This document shows, one piece after another, positions 45,727 to 53,397 of a stretch of DNA of 64,000 bases. This DNA comes from Lachnospiraceae bacterium (GTDB taxonomy: Bacteria; Bacillota; Clostridia; Lachnospirales; Lachnospiraceae): contig JAFRSU010000038.1 of the NCBI GenBank assembly GCA_017427415.1, forward strand, positions 16,717 through 80,716, written 5' to 3'. The number at the start of each line of letters is the position of its first letter. Positions within the stretch are counted from its first letter, which is position 1. The notes beneath the pieces are model-generated. The model did no database searches. It had not been told where the DNA came from and saw only the letters and a list, made by a program, of their open reading frames with translations. The position numbers and the translations under genes were made by a program.

Positions 45727-46871
45727 TACTTTTCTCCTCTTTCTTTTGATTCTGAAAAGCCTTCGAGCTTTTCTTTTTTATATTGTGCATATCTTCCTTC
45801 TTCGATGGCCGATCTTATCTCCGCCATCATATTATTATAGAAGTAAAGATTATGTGTCACCATAAAACGCATGCCGAGCATCTCACCTGCTTTTAGGAGA
45901 TGCCTTATGTAGGCTCTCGAATGGTTCCTGCAGACAGGACAGCTGCAGTTCTCATCTATAGGACTGTCGTCTGTCTCGAAACGGGCATTAAGCAGATTGA
46001 TCTTACCGTGCGAAGTATAGGCATGTCCATGCCTGCCGTTCCTCGTAGGATATACACAGTCAAAGAAATCAACTCCACGATTCACTGCCTCCAATATATT
46101 CTCAGGAGTGCCGACACCCATGAGATATACAGGCTTATTGCCCGGAAGCTCGGGTACTACGGCATCGAGTACGCGGTACATCTCTTCGTGCGACTCACCC
46201 ACTGCCAGGCCGCCCACAGCATAGCCCGGAAGATCAAGCTCCGATATAGCCTTCGCATGCTCTATCCTTATATCCTCATATATGCCTCCCTGATTGATAC
46301 CGAAGAGCAGCTGGTTTTTATTGATGGTATCCTCTCTTTGGTTCAGTTCGGCCATTTTGTTTTTACATCTGACAAGCCACCTGGTAGTACGCGCCACGGA
46401 CTGCCTGATGTACTCCTTTTCCGCAACACTCGAAGGGCACTCATCAAAGGCCATGGCTATGGTCGATGCCAGGTTGGACTGTATCTGCATGCTCTCCTCG
46501 GGACCCATGAATATCTTGCGTCCGTCTACATGAGAGTTAAAGGATACGCCTTCTTCCTTTATCTTCCTGAGCTTCGCTAAGGAAAATACCTGGAATCCGC
46601 CGGAATCCGTAAGTATGGGCCTGTCCCAGTTCATAAACTTATGGAGACCGCCCAGCTTCTTTATCACTTCATCACCGGGGCGTACGTGCAGATGGTAGGT
46701 ATTTGACAGTTCCACCAAGGTCCCTATCTCTTTTAAGTCCTCCGTGGATACGGCGCCCTTTATGGCAGCCGCAGTCCCTACATTCATAAATACGGGAGTC
46801 TGTATGGTCCCGTGAACGGTGACGAACTCGCCCCGTTTCGCTCTCCCGTCCTTAGCTTTTATTGTAAACAC
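45726..46871 (-). CDS. tgt: tRNA-guanine(34) transglycosylase
   Basis: 381 residues. Catalytic features PILTDSGGFQVFSL and DFFDCVYPTRNGRHG, and a zinc site CSCPVCRNHSRAYIRHLLKAGEMLG. It swaps guanine for a queuosine precursor in the wobble position of GUN-anticodon tRNAs. The tgt-yajC arrangement is widespread. Confidence 0.97.
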   Translation of the reverse strand: MFTIKAKDGRAKRGEFVTVHGTIQTPVFMNVGTAAAIKGAVSTEDLKEIGTLVELSNTYHLHVRPGDEVIKKLGGLHKFMNWDRPILTDSGGFQVFSLAKLRKIKEEGVSFNSHVDGRKIFMGPEESMQIQSNLASTIAMAFDECPSSVAEKEYIRQSVARTTRWLVRCKNKMAELNQREDTINKNQLLFGINQGGIYEDIRIEHAKAISELDLPGYAVGGLAVGESHEEMYRVLDAVVPELPGNKPVYLMGVGTPENILEAVNRGVDFFDCVYPTRNGRHGHAYTSHGKINLLNARFETDDSPIDENCSCPVCRNHSRAYIRHLLKAGEMLGMRFMVTHNLYFYNNMMAEIRSAIEEGRYAQYKKEKLEGFSESKERGEK

Positions 46872-46962
46872 TTATACCCCGCCTTTGATAATCATACTGA
46901 AATATGAACAGTATATAGTATATATGCAATTCCGTAAAATTTCAAGTTTTTTATAAAAAAAG

Positions 46963-46991
46963 TTGACAACACCGTATTTTTGTAGTATTAT
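46963..46991 (+). promoter_or_regulatory. Promoter of tRNA-Trp
   Basis: TTGACA, 17-nt spacer, TATTAT, ending about 62 nt before the tRNA. Confidence 0.88.
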
Positions 46992-47053
46992 CTTCAAGTA
47001 CGCGATGCTTTACATGAAATAATGCAGATGTTTAGCGTATGGATAATGAATAT

Positions 47054-47126
47054 AGGGGTATAGTTCAGCTGGTAGAATAACGGTCTCCAAAACCGCAGGT
47101 CGTGGGTTCGAATCCTACTGCCCCTG
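47054..47126 (+). tRNA. tRNA-Trp (anticodon CCA)
   Basis: 73 nt. Acceptor AGGGGTA pairs with TGCCCCT, discriminator G. D arm GTTCAGCTGGTAGAAT, anticodon loop CTCCAAA within CGGTCTCCAAAACCG, T arm GTGGGTTCGAATCCTAC. The CCA end is not encoded in the gene. Isolated plus-strand tRNA with its own promoter and terminator. Confidence 0.97.
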
Positions 47127-47131
47127 TAAAA

Positions 47132-47161
47132 AAAGCAACCTTCATTTGAGGGTTGCTTTTT
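47132..47161 (+). terminator. Bidirectional terminator after tRNA-Trp
   Basis: AAAGCAACC/GGTTGCTTT stem followed by TTTTTG on the plus strand. A matching T-run on the minus strand lets it also end the Rpn-type gene transcript. Confidence 0.9.
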
Positions 47162-47199
47162 GTTTAGTAAAACTTTGTGCTGTTTTTTTGTTTTTTTAT

Positions 47200-48369
47200 A
47201 TTAGGTTGTATTTTTGCTACGTTTAATGCTGCTTAAGCATTTCTATCTGTCTTTGGAGCTCAGCTATATAAGCCTTGCTTTCGGCACTTTCCCGTTCACG
47301 TTCCATGAGAGCAGCCTTTGTCTGGTCAAGCTCTCCCTTTGTCTGGTCTAGCTCGCCTTTAGTCTGGTCTAGCTCGCCTTTAGCCTGGTCTAGTTCGCCC
47401 TTAGTCTGGTCTAGTTCGCCTTTAACCTGATCCAAGTCCTCTTTGGCCTGGCGCAGCTCCTCTCTGGCATATATGGCCCCTTGCTCAAGATCCTTCCAAA
47501 GCCACTCCTCTTCTGCGCGTTTTCTCATCTGGTACCGGATACTCTCATCCTCGGTCAACTGCCATGCACTTGATATTGCATGATCGATCTGTTTATTCTC
47601 TGTCGCTATCATCTTTAGATCCTCCCATGTTTCTGCTTTGAACAGTCTGGCCAGGTTGACAAGTCCATTTTTTTTGTCGTTATCAGTGGCAAGATCTATT
47701 CTTGTAAGATTAACATTCGATATCTTTAATCTGTCGCTGTAAACACTGCCATCTTTTATATTTAAGAACATGTATGTGGAAAAAAATTCCGGAGCATCGC
47801 CGAATAATGTGAAATTACAAAATGATATCTGCCATACACCTTTTAAATCCAGATAACTGTCACCGTGATTGATGTTATCAAAGGCTCTGCACATGTACAA
47901 CAAGCTTCTCTCAACCCAGCCTTTATGATGAAGCAGTTGCATCTCAAAATTCATTTCCTGAGTATGATTCACCATAGTGTGAACATCCAGATGTATCTCT
48001 TTGTCGGCAATGTTTTCTCCTAGTATTATAGGATTTAAGATTTCCACATCACTGATAGAGTCTCTGTCAACTCCGAGGAATGCAGATATCACAAGCCTTA
48101 AAGTGTCTTCATCGGCCTGAAGCAGAACCCTGAAAAGATAATCATTGCACATCTTAAAGTCGAGTTTTCCGGTTTTTTTCTTCCATTTGTCGGAATACTC
48201 CATAGTATTCCTGTAGTTTTTTGCCATAAATCATCCTCCTTGTGATTAATATCAGGAGCAGATTATGACAATTAACTCCACTCCTGCATAGTTTGTTGGA
48301 AAAGCATGAGTGGAATTTGAAGAACAATAATCAAAATAAAATAAATAAAAATAAAACTACAACCTAATA
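47200..48369. mobile_element. Possible Rpn-type nuclease unit bounded by 11-bp inverted repeats
   Basis: ATTAGGTTGTA at 47200-47210 has its exact complement TACAACCTAAT at 48359-48369, enclosing the Rpn-type gene. The arms are short and could be chance. The block sits directly downstream of tRNA-Trp. No target-site duplication was found. Confidence 0.35.
47223..48227 (-). CDS. Rpn-like PD-(D/E)XK nuclease family transposase with heptad coiled-coil tail
   Basis: 334 residues. The nuclease-like core has LDFKMCNDYLFRVLL at the start and LDVHTMVNHTQEMNFEMQLLHH, with Asp and ExQ positions of the PD-(D/E)XK fold used by the Rpn/YhgA family that promotes recA-independent recombination. The tail (about residues 259-307) has six 7-residue repeats of DQTKGEL, encoded by a 21-bp tandem DNA repeat at about 47307-47432, and forms a clear coiled coil. 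This gene is intact; a decayed relative is at 48600-49098. Confidence 0.85.
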   Translation of the reverse strand: MAKNYRNTMEYSDKWKKKTGKLDFKMCNDYLFRVLLQADEDTLRLVISAFLGVDRDSISDVEILNPIILGENIADKEIHLDVHTMVNHTQEMNFEMQLLHHKGWVERSLLYMCRAFDNINHGDSYLDLKGVWQISFCNFTLFGDAPEFFSTYMFLNIKDGSVYSDRLKISNVNLTRIDLATDNDKKNGLVNLARLFKAETWEDLKMIATENKQIDHAISSAWQLTEDESIRYQMRKRAEEEWLWKDLEQGAIYAREELRQAKEDLDQVKGELDQTKGELDQAKGELDQTKGELDQTKGELDQTKAALMERERESAESKAYIAELQRQIEMLKQH

Positions 48370-48599
48370 AAATAACCAGAAATCAAATATCCATAATCGT
48401 ATCATGCCGCAGTCATACTTACACATCGGGAACTTATCCGCCGCGACGATGATGGAAGTACGAAGTATACCTCGTACCAATGCTTCATGCTCTGACAACT
48501 TTATAGTATCATAAATATATATGATTTGCAATGTTATTTTTATTTTGATGTAATTAATACGGAGCCTCTGACATTCGTAAAAAGCCTTGCCAGATCACC
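48228..48599. other. Intergenic stretch upstream of Rpn-type gene
   Basis: 372 nt, AT-rich. It holds the right arm of the inverted repeat at 48359-48369 and a GTACGAAGTATACCTCGTAC hairpin near 48448-48478. No gene is supportable. Confidence 0.5.
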
Positions 48600-49098
48600 A
48601 AATGCAGGTAATCAAATGGGATGAGTTTGAAGAAATAAGCCCTGTCGGTTTATCGTCTCAAAACGGGCTAATCGCCAAAAGAACATCCGATATGGTCATG
48701 GCAAGGACTAAAAGAAGTACAGGATGTGATCGCCCTGTATCTAAGACGGAATGATAAGAACGAATTCAAAAAATATGTCGACACCCACGGGGAAGACATC
48801 AACCTGGAAAGTATGGAGTTTATCACTGAAATGCTTTCCTCAAAGGAATTTGAAGATTATATCAGTAACATCAAGAAAAAAAGGAAGGAGCGATTACAAA
48901 ATGTGTAAGACAATCACAGAATTAATACAAGATGGTAAAGACGAAGGTAAAAATGAAGGTAGACTTGAAGGAATACCCGAAGGTGAAATTGAAGCTGTAA
49001 AAAATATGATAAAAGAGCTTGGCGTAAGTTTATCCAAAGCTCTATCTGTTGTAAAGCTTTCTCCTGATGATTGGAACAAATATAATAACACTATCTGA
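48600..49098 (+). pseudogene. Decayed C-terminal fragment of an Rpn-family gene
   Basis: Two overlapping plus-strand frames carry family features: GLKEVQDVIALYLRRNDKNEFKK (frame ending at 48908) and MCKTITELIQDGKDEGKNEGRLEG (48901-49098, 65 residues). Intact relatives have these parts in one frame near their C-terminus, so a frameshift near 48900 is likely. The N-terminal nuclease core is missing. The second frame could be expressed as a small protein. Confidence 0.6.
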
Positions 49099-49131
49099 TT
49101 TAATAATATCAGCCTGATTCATATATTTAAC

Positions 49132-49162
49132 AAAAAGAGGTTCCGTCCGGGATCTCTTTTTT
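49132..49162 (+). terminator. Terminator after the Rpn fragment
   Basis: AAAAGAGGTTCC...GGGATCTCTTTTTT; the plus-strand T-run is clear and the minus strand is also T-rich. Confidence 0.75.
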
Positions 49163-49211
49163 ATTCAGCCAAACTCTGGTAACAATGAGCTCAGCACTAC
49201 TACTGCCCCAC

Positions 49212-49245
49212 AAAAAGAAGAGGTCTCCTTTCGGAAACCTCTTCC
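49212..49245 (-). terminator. Terminator after the 921-residue secreted protein gene
   Basis: GAAGAGGTTTCC/GGAGACCTCTTC stem followed by TTTTTG on the minus strand, about 35 nt after the stop. Confidence 0.9.
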
Positions 49246-49279
49246 AATTTAGGTTATCATATTCTTTTCAGATTATGAA

Positions 49280-52045
49280 TTACTGAGCCTTCTTAACAAG
49301 GGTATCAATAGGAACATAAATTGTCCATGAACCAGTATTGTCGTTAGCTATAGTAACATTTACACCCTTGACATAAGCTGTCTTACCAGACTCGTCAACA
49401 TTAACAAGCTTGCCATGCTCAGCATCATCCTCGAATGAGTATGAAAGACCATCTGTAGTCTTAACATTTGCACCATTAAATGTAATATCAAATGCAGCGC
49501 CTACAGTATCAACAGTAAGAGCTGAAAGCTTCTCAGCATCGCCGTTCTTCTTAACTTCAACAGCTGCCTGATCATCAGTTACAGTCAATGTCTGAGGTGA
49601 TCCAACAGGGTTAGGAACATAACTTGTTCCAGCAGCGTTAAGCTTAATCTCGTAAGCTGTGATTACATAAGTACCCTTATCAAGCTTAACTGCTGATGTA
49701 GAAGCGTTCTTACCAGTTGCAAATGCAGTAAGGTTATTGCCAACTAATGTCTTAGGATCAGTATCCATAAGCTTACCGTCCTTAGTAATAGTATAAACAA
49801 ATCCCTTATCTCCAGTATAACCTGTAGCTGCAGAAGCCTTAGGCTGATACTTTATAAACTTAATAGAAACACCTGAAGCAGATGCAGCAGAACCTGTCTT
49901 GCTGAGACCTTCAAGTCCGATAGTAGCAGTCTTGTCATTCTTTGTGTCAAGCTTGATACCAGTCTTAAGTTCCTTCTCAGATAACTTAAGGAGATATCTT
50001 ACAGCTTCGCCGTCATTGCCACATGCAAGTCTAACCATCTTAGACTCATTATTAACTGTGAACTTGATATTATGAGTTCCAACTCCCTGAAGCTCACTAG
50101 CCTTAATAGAAACAGTAACCTTAGGACCAGCTGCAGTAGTAGACTTGTCAGCGGTAGTAGACTTAAACTTAAGAACAACACCATCTTTGTCCTTTACTTC
50201 AGTCTTTGATGAAGTATCATCAACAACACCTACTGCAACATCCTTGTAGTAATCCTGACCATCCTGATCCTTAACAACGATCTCAAAGGATACGGTATCA
50301 TCATCAAAACTAAGGTTAAGATTTGTCTTAGAAGCTGTTACTGTCCAAGAGCCAATCTTTCTGTTATCCTTAACAGTTACAGGAACTGCACCGATAACAA
50401 CCTCTGAGCCATCATCCTTAATACCATAAATAAGAACTGTGGTAGAACCAGCCTTGTTAGCCTTTAACTTAATGTTCTGACCAGCAACCTTAGAAGTAAT
50501 AAGAGCTATTGTCTCATCAGCTACCTTTGCGGAATATCCAGTGTAAACTGCGATATCAGCATTGTCTTTATCGAATCCTTCGTATAAAGTCTTTCCATTC
50601 TTTGTATAAGGAACTGCAATCTGAAGTTCAATCTCAGGATTGTCAAGAGTCCATGTAGCAGGCTTAGCATCGCCGTTAAGTGCGAACTGATCTGTTACAA
50701 GAGCCTTGTCACTGATCATACCGGTAAGTGATCCAATTGTCCAAACTGCAGGAGCAACTGCAACAATCTGGCCTTCACCGGTAACTGTCTTCTGGTTGCT
50801 ATCCTTATCCCAGTAAGTATAAGTACCCTTTACTGTGATAGAATCATTAGCATTGGTAATATATACCTTTTCTGTTGTTACATAATTCTTGAAATCGTCA
50901 TTAACGATCTCGAAAGAAACAACACCACCATTAGCTAAAACAGCCTTAGTGATATCAATACCCTGCTCGTTAAGAAGCTTGAACTGAAGATTAGACTCAA
51001 CGCCTGCGTCAATCTTCTGGGTAGGGATAAGAACTGTCTTTACAGAATCAACTGTAGGGTTAGCAGCTGTGAAGCTTCCAGCATCCTTACCATCATACTG
51101 AACAAAGAATTCAGTGTTAGCGATGAAGTCTGAAAGGAACTTAACATATGCTACATTCTTATCTGCTGCATCATAAGAGATGCCATCAGTAGCTACATCT
51201 GAATAAGGGATAACTACATCGTTAATCTTGTAGTAAGCATTGAAGTTAGCCTTCTCAAGACCAGCTACAGGTGTATCAAATGTAACCTTAACTGTATCAA
51301 GAGCTGACTGCTCAACTGCTACTGCATCATAACCAGCTTTTACAGGAACTGTAACAACGTTCTGAAGCTTGTTCCAGATCTTGCTCTGGTAGCTAGCTGC
51401 AGTAAGAGCAAATGTACCGGCCTTAGTAAAGGTAACCTTGTACTGTGTGCCGTACTTGTTTGCTGCTTCGATCTGTACGCTTTCATCAGAAGCTGTAAGT
51501 GTACGATAATCGGTATCAACAAAATTGCCGTCAGCGTCCTTACGAGGAAGTGTTACGATGTAAGGAACATTAACGCCTGCCTTGGAAGCTGTAAGATCTG
51601 CAGGATTACCTTCAGCATCAGTGATAATTGCGGTAACAGCTGCAGCGTTCTTCTTAACCTGTACCTTAAGGGTAAGGTCCTTAAGCTGCTTCTCTGTTTC
51701 CTTGTCGATTACGTAAATGGTAACATCAGCAGTACCGATGGCCTTTGCGTAAACCTTGTCCTTCGCATTGCTTGTCTTTACGATGGACTTGTCTGAGCTC
51801 TCAAGCTGGATATCCATTGTTTCAGGATCAAATCCGTTTACGAGCTTAGAAACCTTGTAGCGGCTCTTTGTACCACACTTGATGGTCTCGCCGTCTACCT
51901 CTTTCTCTCCACTTGCTCCACCGAGATAGATGATCTTCTTCTCTTTCTTAAGAGAGAATTCATACTCAGCAGCAGAAGCAGGAATTGTTCCTACTACTAA
52001 AGTAAGAGCAAGGACGAGAGCAAGAGCCTTGAAGAATTTCTTCAT
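49280..52045 (-). CDS. Large secreted surface protein with Big-like repeats
   Basis: 921 residues. Signal peptide MKKFFKALALVLALTLVVGTIPASA. Bacterial Ig-like features: ESSDKSIVKTSNAKDKVYAKAIGTADVTIYV near residues 82-112 resembles Big2. Repeated beta-rich Asp/Lys/Thr-rich blocks follow to the end. No LPXTG, SLH or lipobox is seen, so wall attachment, if any, is by another means. A strong promoter, AAGGAGG ribosome site and biased codons suggest high expression; it could be an S-layer-type or major exported protein. Function not established. Confidence 0.75.
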   Translation of the reverse strand: MKKFFKALALVLALTLVVGTIPASAAEYEFSLKKEKKIIYLGGASGEKEVDGETIKCGTKSRYKVSKLVNGFDPETMDIQLESSDKSIVKTSNAKDKVYAKAIGTADVTIYVIDKETEKQLKDLTLKVQVKKNAAAVTAIITDAEGNPADLTASKAGVNVPYIVTLPRKDADGNFVDTDYRTLTASDESVQIEAANKYGTQYKVTFTKAGTFALTAASYQSKIWNKLQNVVTVPVKAGYDAVAVEQSALDTVKVTFDTPVAGLEKANFNAYYKINDVVIPYSDVATDGISYDAADKNVAYVKFLSDFIANTEFFVQYDGKDAGSFTAANPTVDSVKTVLIPTQKIDAGVESNLQFKLLNEQGIDITKAVLANGGVVSFEIVNDDFKNYVTTEKVYITNANDSITVKGTYTYWDKDSNQKTVTGEGQIVAVAPAVWTIGSLTGMISDKALVTDQFALNGDAKPATWTLDNPEIELQIAVPYTKNGKTLYEGFDKDNADIAVYTGYSAKVADETIALITSKVAGQNIKLKANKAGSTTVLIYGIKDDGSEVVIGAVPVTVKDNRKIGSWTVTASKTNLNLSFDDDTVSFEIVVKDQDGQDYYKDVAVGVVDDTSSKTEVKDKDGVVLKFKSTTADKSTTAAGPKVTVSIKASELQGVGTHNIKFTVNNESKMVRLACGNDGEAVRYLLKLSEKELKTGIKLDTKNDKTATIGLEGLSKTGSAASASGVSIKFIKYQPKASAATGYTGDKGFVYTITKDGKLMDTDPKTLVGNNLTAFATGKNASTSAVKLDKGTYVITAYEIKLNAAGTSYVPNPVGSPQTLTVTDDQAAVEVKKNGDAEKLSALTVDTVGAAFDITFNGANVKTTDGLSYSFEDDAEHGKLVNVDESGKTAYVKGVNVTIANDNTGSWTIYVPIDTLVKKAQ

Positions 52046-52342
52046 GGGTCTTTTTCCTCCTTAAAAAATATTGATGGTTTTGATACGCTCCCTGCTGCAT
52101 ACTCGCATGGCGCGAATCGTTCCAATAACGGGTTGATTGTACCATAAACCACAATAAAGTTCAAGTACTTTTCCCCCCTGTGATGAAACGCAAAGCCTGT
52201 TTTTTGTTAACCAAAAGGCTTTGAATGCATTAAAACATGGCACTTTGACATAACTTTAACATGTTTGTGAATTTTTTGTGACATTTAAACAATTTAATAA
52301 AATTTAATCATTTTCAGGGATATTTATCGCGAAAATATGTGG
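52046..52342. other. Leader and promoter region of the 921-residue protein gene
   Basis: 297 nt. Contains the promoter at 52136-52164, about 85 nt of leader ending in TTAAGGAGGAAAAAG, and a further AT-rich upstream block with an AAAGCC/GGCTTT hairpin near 52190-52225. No gene is supportable. Confidence 0.6.
52136..52164 (-). promoter_or_regulatory. Promoter of the 921-residue secreted protein gene
   Basis: TTGAAC, 17-nt spacer, TACAAT on the minus strand, with an extended AT-rich region upstream that may act as an UP-like element. Confidence 0.85.
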
Positions 52343-53302
52343 TCAATCATGGTCAACCGGGTGTATTTTCCTTTTTCTTATTTTCTCTGCCGTAAATCCC
52401 CCCAAGACCAATATCAGCTCTGCCACAGTCGCCCAAAGTCTAGATACAACTCCTATTATCACAGCGTACTCGTTGGGCATGATAAGCCCCAGCCCCAGGA
52501 TCATCACACCCTCCCTAACGCCTATGCCGGAAGGTGCAAATATACTTATGATCCCTATGATGGCAGAAAGCCCATACACTCCGCCCACATACAGGAGCTG
52601 ATTAAAGGCAAGCGGATATATGGAGCTTACCAGCAGATAAAAGCCGGTCCCCACTATAAGCCAGTTACCTATAAATAATGTAACTATCTTTAGCATATCC
52701 GTATACTTAAAGGGCAGTTCCATGTCCTGCTTCTTTATAAGCTTTCCTATAAGTTTTAAAAAGAAATTAATAATCTTAGGATGTATACATATAAAGAATA
52801 ATATAATTAATAATATAACCGCAGGTCCGTAATCACTTAAAAGTTCATTAGGGAAGAACAGGAGTGATATCAGGAAGAGAAAACCTGCTCCCAACAGCGT
52901 ACATACATTTTCCAGCAGAAAGCATACCGCCACCTTCCTTGCAGATACCCCGTTTCTTTCATAGGCAGGGATCCGGGCCGCAAGCATAAACACCTTTCCC
53001 GGTATATATTTCCCGAGGATGGAGTAAAGATACGCCGTCACCGCGTCCGCATAACCGATACCCGCTCCGGCAGTCTTAGTGATGTAATGCCATAATGATG
53101 CAAGTGTCAGCTTATAAGCAAAATAAAGCAACATCGAGCCGGCAAATACTCCCCACGCCGGTTTTATATCAAGCTGCTTTATAGTATCACGATTATCGAC
53201 AAAATATTTGACCAAAAAGAAAAACACCAACACTAAAAAGGCTGCCTTGACAGCCTTAAGGATTTTTTGTTTTTTTGTCGGGGTGGTGATTTCTGATTTC
53301 AT
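52343..53302 (-). CDS. Lysylphosphatidylglycerol synthase TM-region (UPF0104) family flippase-like protein
   Basis: 319 residues, about eight membrane helices. Family motifs: KYIPGKVFMLAARIPAYERNGVSARKVAV and FAPSGIGVREGVMILGL, typical of the LPG_synthase_TM family. These act in lipid-linked glycan or lipid flipping or transfer. Last gene of the surface-glycan cluster, separated from the pyruvyl transferase gene by a family R repeat. Confidence 0.87.
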   Translation of the reverse strand: MKSEITTPTKKQKILKAVKAAFLVLVFFFLVKYFVDNRDTIKQLDIKPAWGVFAGSMLLYFAYKLTLASLWHYITKTAGAGIGYADAVTAYLYSILGKYIPGKVFMLAARIPAYERNGVSARKVAVCFLLENVCTLLGAGFLFLISLLFFPNELLSDYGPAVILLIILFFICIHPKIINFFLKLIGKLIKKQDMELPFKYTDMLKIVTLFIGNWLIVGTGFYLLVSSIYPLAFNQLLYVGGVYGLSAIIGIISIFAPSGIGVREGVMILGLGLIMPNEYAVIIGVVSRLWATVAELILVLGGFTAEKIRKRKIHPVDHD

Positions 53303-53331
53303 TTTTAATCTTTCCGGATTTTCATGGTTTA

Positions 53332-53397
53332 CACCTCATCCTACGTCGAATGCTTTAGCGTTCGACTATAGCACCTTCCCCTTCAGGTGGAAGGCTT
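53332..53397. repeat. Dispersed repeat family R, copy 7
   Basis: CACCTCATCCTACGTCGAATGCTTTAGCGTTCGACT then CACCTTCCCCTTCAGGTGGAAGGCTT. Its right end overlaps the stop codon of the 792-residue gene. Confidence 0.9.
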
